Assembly (NCBI GenBank): GCA_015680685.1
Contig: MNCI01007785.1
Location: 42,443-106,442, forward strand
DNA length: 64,000 nt
Direction: 5' to 3'
Source: Gnetum montanum
Taxonomy: Eukaryota > Streptophyta > Gnetopsida > Gnetales > Gnetaceae
The translations under genes and the position numbers were made by a program. The notes under the pieces were generated by a model. The model was not told the DNA's origin, ran no database searches, and saw only the letters and a program-made list of their open reading frames with translations. Shown here piece after piece: positions 32,939-43,121 of this stretch (its first letter is position 1; each line of letters starts with the position of its first letter).

Positions 32939-35900
32939 CTAAACATCAGGGATAGGAGGATCATCCCCTTTGGACCCGCCGGCATCCTGAGCCCCCACTT
33001 CACTGGGGCCAGCTTCCTGAACATCATCATTGCCTTGATCCTATAAAATGTAAAGGGAGCAATCAACATAAGGATAAAAGAAAAACTTTCAAATGTTATG
33101 CAATGAACGAAGTTCATAATAACAAAATGCTTACTGTAGGGGGTCCCCCTAAGCTGAATTCCAGCCGACGAAGGATCTCCTCTTCTGAGACACTGGTCCA
33201 CTCAGTCCCATCAAGACCTAGGTCGACATCTGCCAAGGCCTTCCCCTTATCAACAGCTGACCAGGTATGATGCTTTAAAGGGAATTCACCCACCGACACC
33301 TCCCCAGAAGCAGTTGTAATCACCCTTGTAGGCGATTCCATCTCAACAGTTGTGTTTTGAGCAAAGGTATTAAAAGCAGAGCACAGACCCAGACCCTCCA
33401 CAAACATTTCCAGTTGACGCTTTTCAATGGATACCTCCTTCAATGATTTCTTATAATGATGTTTGTGGTTATTTTCATCCTGACCCCATTTGCGTACCTT
33501 GGAAGAAAAAGCTTTCCAATCTTGACACTTGAGGTTCAGTAGATCTATTTGGGCCTTACGCTCTGCTAGTCTCCGTGTTAGTGACGCGTAATGATTGAGA
33601 AAATTCCAATACCTGGTATACGTGACCTTTGAAGTCTGCCAAGAGCGATCACCACTTAGTTTAGCAAAGGTGAACTCATACCAAGCCTTGAGATCGTCAT
33701 GCTCAACTGATAACTCGAAAACTTCCTTCTCCTTTGCTTGAATCTGCAACCACAACTGTTTAACGGAACGCTTACAAGTCCAGAGTGATTTGGCATTGTG
33801 TACAAGTCAAGAGATTTGGAACCTGCTTGACTTCTGGGGACAATGTGGGAAAAATCTCTATGCTGATTGTCTCAGAAACATCCCACCTCAGTTTGGCACC
33901 TATGCACACGAAAAGAACAAATCCTAAAATGACAAAAACAAGGTATAAAATATAAAGCTGCAAACAACTCGAAATATATATACCTATCTCAGGGTGGGCT
34001 TCTTGGATTTGTTCAACAACTTCTTTAGCGATACCAGCCACAAAATCCATTTTACTTGGCATCTCTATCCAAGTAAATGCCCCGCGAGTGTGAGACGGAC
34101 TAACCTCCACGGTCCTTTTAAGGGGAACCGTTTTCATGGGCACGTCCAACAGCATCGTTTTGGTTTCACTACCTTCATCTAGAAGCGATATAAAAATAAA
34201 AAGTAAGACATCATAAAGACAATGGCTCATAAAACACCAATAGAAAAATAAAAGAAAACATACCGTGTTCTTTGTCCCCTTCTGGGGGTTCGCCTAAGTC
34301 CAGCTTTCCCTTAAGGAAACTGCTGAACATTTCATCGACACCACTCTGGTCATCCACCAGCTTAATTTCTGTGGTGTCTTCCCTCAGCTCTTCCATTCCT
34401 CCTCCCTGATCTTTCTCCACGTCTTCCTCCTTAGTATTTAGCTCTGTGTTAGTTTCCTCCTCTTCAATAATAGTCTCTAATTCTTGCCTCCTCACTTCTC
34501 GGGTCAAGTCTGAAGGCATCAGTGGGATGTAAGTAATCAAAGTAAAAATTATGAATAATACGAAAACCATAAAGTAACAAGTGCACTAAGTTTACTTACC
34601 TTGGGTAGGCATCTTGAACCTTATACACTTAACCCATGGCTCGTCCACATTTGAGGCCTCCTAGCTTGAACGTTCATGCTTTGTCAGCTTCGACTTGGCC
34701 TTGCCAATGATCTCCTTGATGACCCATTTTGCTCTTTTTGCAATATAAGGCACAACGTCTGGTTCCAACCCCACACTGTCACGTGTGTGGATTGAGGTAC
34801 CAGATGATTCCCCTATCATGATAGAGACGGATTCATCAATTCCCTCAGGCGCATCCTGGGACTTGGCTGTTTCAAATAAATGGTTGATCCACGGGTGGGA
34901 TAATTGACCTCGGTCTCGTAGAACATACTTGTTGTCCGCATGAACCACCAAAAACTCGACTAAGCAGCGAAGATAACCGGTAAAGAAGGCAAAAGTAAAG
35001 TGAGACTGCACCTCGACATTCGAGCGCAATCGCACTATCTCTTTGTGCAGGCCCGACAACAAAAATTGGGCCCAATTATAACGCATGCTGGTTTCTAGGA
35101 CGGTTCACATAATATGTACAACTTCAACCCCAATACTTTGCACATGGGAAAGGAATTTAGGGAATACCCATGCCCTAAATAGAGGATATAATTCATTCAC
35201 CTCCTCAACCTTTGCTTTCCCCTACACAGGAAATCCCTTGGCACCCTTGGCAACACCCAACCAGTCCTCTAATTCATGAACAGTATGGAGCTCTTTATGA
35301 GCCCTATCTAAAACTACATTTATACCATCTGCTGGTACACCAAACAAGTTCAAAAAGAATTCAGGTGACAGATGGAAAACTATCTTAACACCCTTAATTT
35401 GGGTGCTGTAGTAAGAGACAGACTCATTGAAGGAATCTATGATCCTGATCATTTCTGCTATTGATACATCAGGGCTTGGGGTCGTAAAGAGCTCCATAAG
35501 GCCAGCATCATCTAAACAATGAACAATGGATGGTGGGGCACGAGTACACAACCATTTTTGAGCCTTGCTAACCTCCCTGAACTTCATTGATAGGGTAGTC
35601 TCAGTTTGTCTGGTTGCGACAGGGTCTCCGCCAGAAGGAACATCAACTGTAGACATAATTCGAAATCATTATATCAGTATAACCCCCCGACAGTTGAACA
35701 ACCACGTTAACACACCTAGAAAATATTGTCATTTACCTTCAGTTGTGGACTTAGATGTGCTACCCAAATCAGAGTCACGAGGAAAGATTAGTCTCTTATG
35801 TGACCAATCTTCATGCAACCATCCACGAGCTTGGCACATTGCGAATGCTCTAGAGAACTGTTTGTGGAAGTGGATGATATCACCCTTGGTTTGAGCTAAT

Positions 35901-37470
35901 ATAGCTCCACGAAGGGTGGGATCCACCATAAAAGTATCTAGAGTGGTATGAGCTAGAGCGAGCCCATCATCCTTAATGCATGTTCCGTCCAGGTTAACTT
36001 TAGGCCTACAAACGAACAGATGTCAAAACAGAAGCAAATGCCAAACGGCAAAAAGAAACAGCAAGCTTAAACAGTCCTACCTATCCACCCAGTACACTGT
36101 GCCAGGAGGGTTCTGGAACAGCATGTGTGCACACACGGCTAAGAACAGGGTGTTGTTGAGATAGTCCTGCCCTTGCGGCAATTGAGCCCACACACACGCT
36201 AACGAGCGTGTAGACCTGGGCTTGCTGGAAGAACCGTCCTCAGCTACAAGTGGCCCCTCGTCAATGTCTTCCACAAAGACCGCGACACCCTCCGAGGTTC
36301 CTGGCAACATGGCCTCAAGCACGCTTCGTGCCATCAGTTCACTTAGGTGCAACCAGATAATCACTTTGAACCTATCCAGCATGAAGGCCAGGAATTCACA
36401 TGCCCCTTCCTTGAACAAGACCCCATTGTTGTCAATGGTCAGATCCAGGGTAGGTTCATCGGTCTCAATGGGGCCAAACCATGTTAGTACCCCTACTAGC
36501 TCAACCACCAGGAGAAAAGGTTTAGTGTCCCTGCAAGCAACCAAAATGCCACGGTAGATTAGCCATACATGAAAAGCATATGAAATAACAAACTTCCATG
36601 TTGTATGCCGACACATAGACAAAATCAAAAACCATTCATGCTCGGCGTATAGTCTATAAAAAATCGTCAACGTATACGCTATGAAATCGTAGCAAACAGT
36701 CAGCGTATACGCCGTAGCAAACAGTCAGCATATACGTCGTGGAAAATAGTCAGCGTATACGCCGTGCAAACATTTTATGCTGAACACTGTGCAAATAAGT
36801 TTATGCTGAAAGCAGTTCACACCATACGCCATGAAAATAGGTCTACGCTGAACCCCACTTAAAAACAATTAACTGTTCATGCTTAGCGTATACGTTGTAG
36901 AAACCCTTAGCGTATACACCGTAGAAACCCTCAGCGTATATGCCGTAGAAGCCTTCAGCGTATACACTGTGTAAATAGTCTACGCCAGACACTGTAAACC
37001 ATCTATGAACAGTCAGTGTATATGCTGATAAAATCGTCTACACTTCATGCCAGTAAAATTTGTTTATGCTGTGCATTGACGAAAACTGATTACACTACAA
37101 ACAACTTAGGCTACGTGCAGTATACACTCTATGCTCTAGAAACCCTCCACACTGTAAACTTACGCTCAGCACATAGAAAGCCTTTACACTATCTGTCTAC
37201 ACTGGGCGTATACACCATGAAAATTGTTTACGCTATTTGTCTACACCGGGCGTATACATCGAAACCCTCTACGTTGATTGTCTATGCTAAGAAACTAGTA
37301 CAGATGGAAATAACTAATAGAGATAGGATCAGATCCTACCTATGTGATAATCCAGGCCACGATGGAATCCTCGGCCTAGGCAGACACTGCAGCATGGCCT
37401 CGCTTTCCTCCGTGAAGGTCAGGTCAGGTCCCTTCCTCCCTTGGCCTTCCACTTCCTTGCCTTTGCCCAT
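32939..37470 (-). pseudogene. antisense spliced gene inside PE, eight exons, about 1,067 codons, function unknown
   Basis: Exons by GT..AG borders: 37340-37470, 36081-36530, 35737-36005, 34600-35646, 34264-34509, 33984-34178, 33135-33899 and 32939-33040. Intron phases join in frame at every junction, apart from one extra base near 33775. The start is MGKGKEVEGQGRKGPDL, the stop follows PPIPDV. Exon 4 carries RIIDSFNESVSYYSTQIKGV and FHLSPEFFLNLFGVPADG; the pattern loosely recalls plant transposon or mobile-domain proteins, but I do not recognise the family. Exon 7 is Lys/Glu/Leu-rich and probably coiled coil. Three stops in exon 4 (near 35219, 35105 and 34661) and the shift break it. ME3 and ME4 carry the same gene. 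Confidence 0.85.
36640..37300 (-). repeat. GCGTATACGC array in intron 1 of the PE antisense gene
   Basis: About 15 variants of CAGCGTATACGCCGTAGAAA in one irregular array, within the intron between exon 1 (37340-37470) and exon 2 (36081-36530). It is the same palindrome as in LTRs D and E. A further TACGCTTACGCT array lies upstream of the start codon at 37540-37740. Confidence 0.9.
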
Positions 37471-37781
37471 CTCGGCGTCCTCTACGCTGGGATTGATAGG
37501 TTTTACGCTAAAGGTTGAAACCGTTTACACCTACGCTGAGCCTCTACGCTAAGTTGGAGTCTCTATGCTCACATTGAGTTGGGACATCTACGCTGACACT
37601 TCGACCTCTACGCTTACGCTTACGCTAGGGTTTGGCCATTTACGCTTACGCTCGGGGTTTGTTTGCTTACGCTTACGCTAAGGGTTCGGTCGGTTACGCT
37701 TATGCCGCATCATCTACGCTTATGCTCAAGATTACACTTACAATCCAACGTAGTAACAAATGACGCCCCCCCCTTTATATA
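37471..37781 (-). promoter_or_regulatory. promoter region of the PE antisense gene (TATATAAA plus G8, motif array)
   Basis: On the minus strand TATATAAA (37774-37781) runs straight into G8 (37766-37773), about 300 bp upstream of the ATG at 37470. Between them are TACGCTTACGCT repeats. ME3 has AAATAAAG and a G9 run about 260 bp upstream of its ATG. The sequences are seen; promoter function is inference. Confidence 0.6.
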
Positions 37782-37974
37782 GCGCTGGCATTGCTGCCGC
37801 CGTTGCCGCCTTCCGGTTTACCTTTTTTGCCTTTCTTTACTCATTCTTATCAAAATTTTCTTAAAAAAAATAAAAAATAATATATATATATATATATTTA
37901 AAACAAAATGAATATTACTACATCCTGGTTCCCCTGTAAACCCAACTTCACGTGTTCACACCGAACATTCTAGC
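37782..37974. other. spacer with AT microsatellite
   Basis: It includes AAAATAAAAAATAATATATATATATAT near 37865-37900 and nothing else recognisable. It lies between the antisense promoter and the array before RT. ME3 has an equivalent AT-rich block at 57060-57130. Confidence 0.4.
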
Positions 37975-38180
37975 GCAAACATTATACGGCCCGGTATGGC
38001 CTTAAACTGCCATGATGGCCCGGTATGGCCTCAAACTACCATGTTGGCCCGGTAAGGCCTTAAACTGCAACATACAAATCCCCTGCAGCCCAGTAAGGTC
38101 TTAAACTACCACCTACGGCCCGGTAAGGCCTTAAACTACCACCTGCGGCCCGGTAAGGCCTTAAACTATGATGCGTCCCG
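37975..38180 (+). repeat. PE array 2 before reverse transcriptase (CGGTAAGGCCTTAAACTACC)
   Basis: Seven or so units of about 28 bp: GGCCCGGTAAGGCCTTAAAC followed by TACCACCTGC. It marks the right border of the interval holding the antisense gene. Confidence 0.9.
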
Positions 38181-38221
38181 GTGTGACGATAAACCACCAT
38201 TATGCACGTGCACACAATTTA

Positions 38222-40020
38222 AGTTGCCTGAAAACATCGAGCAATACTCATCGCCTCATTCTGTTCTCTGTTCATTGGTAGGATCAAGCCTGATGGATTA
38301 TCAACATTTATCTACACCATTAATCATCGATGGGCCGCATGGAAAAATCATAAAAGACATCAACATAAATCTCATCCACTTAAGTTTATCAACAGATGAT
38401 GCAGTCATAGCCTTAACATAGCAAATGATAGATGACTACAAAGGTATGACAAAGCCCCTTGACATAGAAGCTGAAAACATCACCGAAGACCCGTTGACCA
38501 AAACCCCCATCACCATGCCCGATGGAGAAATTAAAATATTAAAACTAAGTACATTACTGCAAACTCAACTGGCCAAAGACATAGAGAATGTGCTTAGGGA
38601 CAACATAAAGGTATTTGCTTGGTCATACACGGACATGCCTGGGTTGGACCCTCGAATCGTCCAGCATAACATTATCCTTGATCCAAAATTGAGGCCAATG
38701 AAGCAAAAAGCACTAAAGGTTAAACCTGAGGTGGCATTGGCAGTTCGCAATGAGATCACTAAGCTTTATCAGGTTGGTTTCATTCAGGCTGTTGATTACG
38801 CCGATTAGGTATCCAACATGGTCATTGTCCCAAAGAAGAATGGAAGCATTCGTTTATGCATTGACTTCCAGGATCTAAACGTTGCAACCATAAAAGATGA
38901 TTTTTTCCTACCTAGCATTGATCAACATGTCGACTCAACCGCTAGGCATGCCCTATTATTGTTTATGGATGGCTTCTCAGGATACAACTAGATACATATT
39001 AACCTGGAGCATCAGCCCTGGACTACCTTTATGACACCATGAGGAACTTTTTGTTATACAATGATGCCCTTCGGCCTCAAGAACATTGGGGCCACATATC
39101 AATGGGCGATGACATTCATTTTTAGCGATTTCATGTTACACTCGCTCAACGACTACGTGGACGACATTGTGGTTAAATCGAAAACATCGGAACAACATGT
39201 ATAAGATCTTGACTTAGTACTAAAACGTTATTTAAAATATGAGCTGAGACTTAACCCAAAGAAATGTGTCTTCGGCGTCAAAACAGGCAAAATTCTTGGA
39301 TTCATAGCTTCAGAAGCAGGGATATGAGTAGATCCCGATAAGGTTAAGGCCATAACAAACCTAAAACCACCTGGCAACCTTACTGAACTTCGAGGTCTAC
39401 AAGGTAGACTACAGTTCATCAGAAGATTCATAGAAAAACTAATAGATAAATTAAAACCTATGAATCACTTGTTATGTAAGAACGTCCATTTTGAATGGAC
39501 TCCCCAGTGCCAAGAAGCATTCGATAATATTAAAACAGCACTTGCTCAACTACCCACAGTTTATGCACCTCAAAATGATAAACCATTTTACATCTACCTC
39601 GCAACTTCAGATTCATCAATCGCGTCTATGCTTTGCCAGAAACATAATGATGGAACTGAAGTCCCTGTCTACTACTTGAGCCATGCATTAGTAGGCCATG
39701 AGAAGAAATACAATGACGTAGAGAGGTCACGTTTAGCCTTAGTCTTTTCTCTAAAGAAATTGCGACATTACCTTCTCCATAATCAAGTGAACATAATCTA
39801 TAAGGATAATGTGCTTAGAGCCATCACAGGAAACATTTACGAGAAAAGTCGAATAGCCCGTTGGAAAGCCATGATAGTCAAGTTTGACCTACATTACATA
39901 GCACAATCATCAGTTAATGGTCAATCCATAGCAAATCAAATGGCCATGTCACCAACACACAATCGAGTGACAATAGAGCCAGAATTCGTGGATGAGAATA
40001 TAAGTGCAATGACTACGAAG
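38222..40020 (+). pseudogene. PE reverse transcriptase and first RNase H (broken)
   Basis: It opens in frame with the protease frame, starting near LPENIEQYSSPHS; there is no start codon, as expected for a spliced or fused polyprotein. RT motifs: IKVFAWSYTDMPGLDP, LRPMKQKALKVKPEVALAVR, MVIVPKKNGSIRLCIDF, FMDGFSGYN, MMPFGLKN and the catalytic NDYVDDIVVKSK (near 39150). RNase H follows with ECT-like FEWTPQCQEAFDNIK, FYIYLATSDSSIASML and VYYLSHALVGHEKKYNDVE. In-frame stops at 38419, 38807, 38989, 39041, 39203 and 39329 mostly replace Trp or Gln codons. A small indel near 40000 shifts the frame. Confidence 0.9.
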
Positions 40021-40555
40021 CCATTCTAAACTTTGATGGTGCATCCACCTCTCGACAGGGAAGTGCTGCTGCTGTCATCACCTATCCCTCCGGGGAGATC
40101 AGACTCTTTGTTTATCATTTCAACTTTCACTGTACCAAAAACATAGCAAAGTACAAAGGTCTCCTTAGAGGTCTCGTGGCAGCACTGGCTTCAGATATCA
40201 CATGACTTGTGGTCAGAGGATATTCACAATTGGTTTTGAACCAAGTCATAAACATTTACACATGTAAAGCGCAACATTTACAACCATACTGTGACTTAGC
40301 AAAACACTTAATGAAGTGGTTTGAAAACATCGATGTGCAACACGTCTCTAGAAATGATAATACCATCGCAGACACACTTACCACATTAGCGTTAAACATA
40401 TCGCCTGACATGTTCCATACATTACCAAGTTCCATAATCAGTTGTGCTAAACCAATAACTGATACTCCTAATACATTGCCAATTGCATCTGTTAGTACAA
40501 CACACATGATAGAATGGTATGATTACATAAAAGAGTACCTTCTACGCTGTGAAAC
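40021..40555 (+). pseudogene. PE second (archaeal-type) RNase H
   Basis: It begins ILNFDGASTSRQGSAAAVIT and continues YPSGEIRLFVYHFNF and QLVLNQVINIYTCKAQHLQP, then DVQHVSRNDNTIADTLTTLA. The catalytic DG at the start and the terminal D of NTIAD are present; the usual NMVEYEG block has become NIAKYKG, losing the acidic residue. A stop lies near 40203. This extra RNase H after the normal one is a Tat-lineage mark. ME3 keeps the intact NMVEYEG. Confidence 0.85.
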
Positions 40556-41753
40556 ACCGCAACATTTAACGAACGCACAAAAATATGCGGTACGAAAATG
40601 CTCTAAACAATATGCACTGGTAGGGGACACATTGTCTCGTCGATCCTACGAAGACATATTGCTAATATGCATTGGTAGTACTGATGCCCAAACCATCATA
40701 GAACAAGTACATGATGGACTATGCGGAGGACACATAGCACCAAAAGCCATGGCAACAAAGATAAGATGCTTAGGCTACTATTGGCCTCACATGGAGTATG
40801 ATTGTCTCTCCAAGGCTAAAACATGTAGTACCTACCAAAGACATAGTAATCTAATCCATGTCCCACCAAATGAGTTGCATACAACACAAATCACGTGGCC
40901 CTTTCAAAAGTGGGGGTTGAACCTTATCGGACCAATAACACCCTCATCTTCTGCAGGGCATAGTTTCATCATAACTGCAATAGAATATTTCATGAAGTGG
41001 GTAGAAACTATTCTCCTTTGAAAGACTACATCTAAACATGTGTGAAACTTCATTCTTGAAAACATTGTAACCTGTTTTGGCATCCCCATGACCATCATCA
41101 CGGACAACGGGCCACAATTTAGCAGTGCCGAAACCAAAACCTTCTGTGAAAACCTAGGGATCAAAAACTTGTTTTCATCCCCTTACTACCCTCAGAGCAA
41201 TGGGCAAGCAGAGGCAACAAACAAAACCATCATCACAATACTTAAAAAGATGCTTACCCAAAGCAAGAGAAGATGGCACGAACAATTGGTATATGCATTG
41301 TGGGTATATCGTATGACACATCCGACTTCAACAGGTAAAATGCCATATAGTCTTATTTATGGTTCAGAAGATGTTTTACCTTTGTAATTATAGGTACCAT
41401 CTTTAAGGATCACACTTTTCAGACTCCTCGACAAAGGACAAAACAATGGCCTGCGCATCATTAACTTAGATTCGGTGGAGGAGGAATGCACACGTGCACT
41501 CGATCAGATTGAATGGTATCAAAAGTAGTAATGGCAACACCATCGATGTGACATTTATAAGCACCTTGTCAAAGAAGGCAACCTTGTACTTAAGGCCATT
41601 CGGGAATACCTGGACAAATTCTCAGCCAACTGGGAAGGGCCCTACTTGGTCACCAAAGCATATGACAATGGAGCATTCAAGTTAGCTGATATGGAAGGAA
41701 ATGAGCTTGCAAATCCAACCAATCACTCGTTCCTGAAGCCATTCCACGTCTGA
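40556..41753 (+). pseudogene. PE integrase (broken, first catalytic Asp changed)
   Basis: HHCC region: HDGLCGGHIAPKAMATKIRC, GYYWPHMEYDC and CSTYQRH. Core: FQKWGLNLIGPITP, where relatives have WGLDIIGP, so the first catalytic Asp is Asn; then IITDNGPQF with the second Asp and QSNGQAEATNK with the Glu. The C-terminal region GNLVLKAIREYLDKFSANWE ends KPFHV and a stop at 41753. Stops near 41020, 41045, 41387 and 41527. Without the Asp the enzyme would be inactive even if read through. Confidence 0.9.
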
Positions 41754-43097
41754 ACATAGTCAGGTACGTGCAAGTCCTGGCTTCATGACTTAAAATTGAT
41801 ACCACAGCTCGTCCTGGCATCATGATGATAAAATGATACCACACAGTGTCCGCAATGACAATAAACTAGCACCCATCCGGCACGACAGTAAATTGCCATA
41901 GTCGCACTCACCAGAGTTCACTAATACTATAAACTGGTTTGCCTCTTCACGGTCTGCTAAGACTAGAAACTGGCAATGTACCGTCCACCACGACACTAAA
42001 CGGGAAATGTCCAATGGGTCATGACATAAAACTAACCCATGATAGTCCACTAAGACTATAAACTGGCAAGTTCATCTTTGGTTCCTCAAATCACAGCCAC
42101 ATTCAAAATTCATCATAATCGCTGCATTACTCACCATTGGCCAATCCTAAAAGCATCACCGACACCCATATACCATGCCTAAAATCTCATCCAGTGCCTT
42201 TGTTCCATCTATAACTGTTTAAGTCTAAGCTTGCTTATTCACTCATGGTTTTCTTTTCTCCTTGGAGTTTTTTTTGCAGGATGACACTCAGAGGTTTTCG
42301 CACAAGAATGAACTTTGTCATAAGTAGCAAGGTGAGGCAATGTTCACAGCACATGTGGCAAGACTAAATCAAGCCATTCACTAGTACATCCCCATTTTCT
42401 GGTACATTCCCTATCTATTCACCGACACACTCTACTTAGCCACTCCTCTGATACACCTAGTACACTCAAAACTTTGAGCACACTGTAACACCTTTAAGCA
42501 GTTGCAACACACAACATAGCACTTTAGCATGAGTACAAGATCAAAACAAAGCTTCTTTTAAAAAAAGAAGGGGGAAGACCTTTGGCACTTCCCATACAAG
42601 CCCCATGGGAAGGAAATTGTCTTGGAACCAAGTGCTCATGTCCAAAATAATCAAAAAACATCCCGTTGCATGGCATTGGCTCTCTGCCAACAGGCTCCCC
42701 CTAAACACCAAACAAGGGCCCTGTTCCTCCAAAGAATGCAACACATCATCACGTGGCTTTGGTCTTGCCAACAAGTTCTCTTGGACACTAACCAAAAGTC
42801 TTTTCCTGCCGCATGTCTTGATTCCAATTCTGCTAAATAATGGCCATTGATAAGGAATTAGCATGATATACACCAGAGTATCCTTTTTACCAAGCACAAT
42901 CCCTTAGTCAGTTACTAGTCCTCACAATCTTCATTTTCCTACCAACTACAGATTTCACTTTCCCAATCCTATGTACTACAAAACACGGTGCAATGATGTC
43001 TAGTTAGGTGGCAAAGGATAATGTCTTTATCGAGTTACTTGTGGTGTTTTGCACTTCTTTGTCGATGCTTCTCGGGTTGATTCCTCCAAGCGTCAAC
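41754..43097 (+). other. PE 3' untranslated region
   Basis: 41765-42075 is array 3, with CTATAAACTGGC and GACAATAAACTAGC units in the same orientation as arrays 1 and 2. 42540-42850 shares words with ME3 52190-52450 (CCAAAGAATGCAACAC). Nothing coding is supported. Confidence 0.7.
41765..42075 (+). repeat. PE array 3 after integrase (ACTATAAACTGG type)
   Basis: Eight or so units of about 30-40 bp such as GACACTAAACGGGAAATG, CTAAGACTATAAACTGGCAA and CATGACATAAAACTAACCC, diverged versions of the TTAAACTA arrays. Confidence 0.75.
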
Positions 43098-43121
43098 AAA
43101 GAGGGGCCAATGAAACACCAC
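43041..43121 (+). promoter_or_regulatory. terminal hairpin over polypurine tract and LTR start (PE)
   Basis: GTGGTGTTT at 43041 pairs with AAACACCAC at the LTR start, and TCTTTGTCGATGCTT pairs with AAGCGTCAACAAAGA. The polypurine tract AAAGAGGGGCCA (43098-43109) forms one side of the inner stem and bulge. Confidence 0.7.
43098..43110 (+). other. polypurine tract of PE
   Basis: AAAGAGGGGCCAA lies immediately upstream of the LTR start TGAAACACC. The same AAAG(A/T)GGGGCCA is seen in reverse complement at ME1 and ME2, and as a weaker version in ME3. Confidence 0.8.

Noticed and set aside
33756-33775. A 20-nt intron between two parts of antisense exon 7
   Set aside because: Far below plant intron length. 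A single-base insertion near 33775 restores a continuous frame, and the exon phases require exactly one extra base.
36222-36557. 111-codon plus-strand frame at the PE antisense exon 2
   Set aside because: It is the shadow of the antisense gene; conservation with ME3 is on the antisense strand and in its frame.
32276-38222. The antisense gene interval as an unrelated element nested in PE by chance
   Set aside because: The same interval, in the same place and orientation relative to protease or RT and bordered by the same arrays, occurs in ME3 and ME4. No LTRs or target duplications bound it.
42541-42897. 118-codon minus frame and overlapping plus frames in the PE 3' region
   Set aside because: They overlap each other, have no motif, and the homologous ME3 region does not keep the frame.
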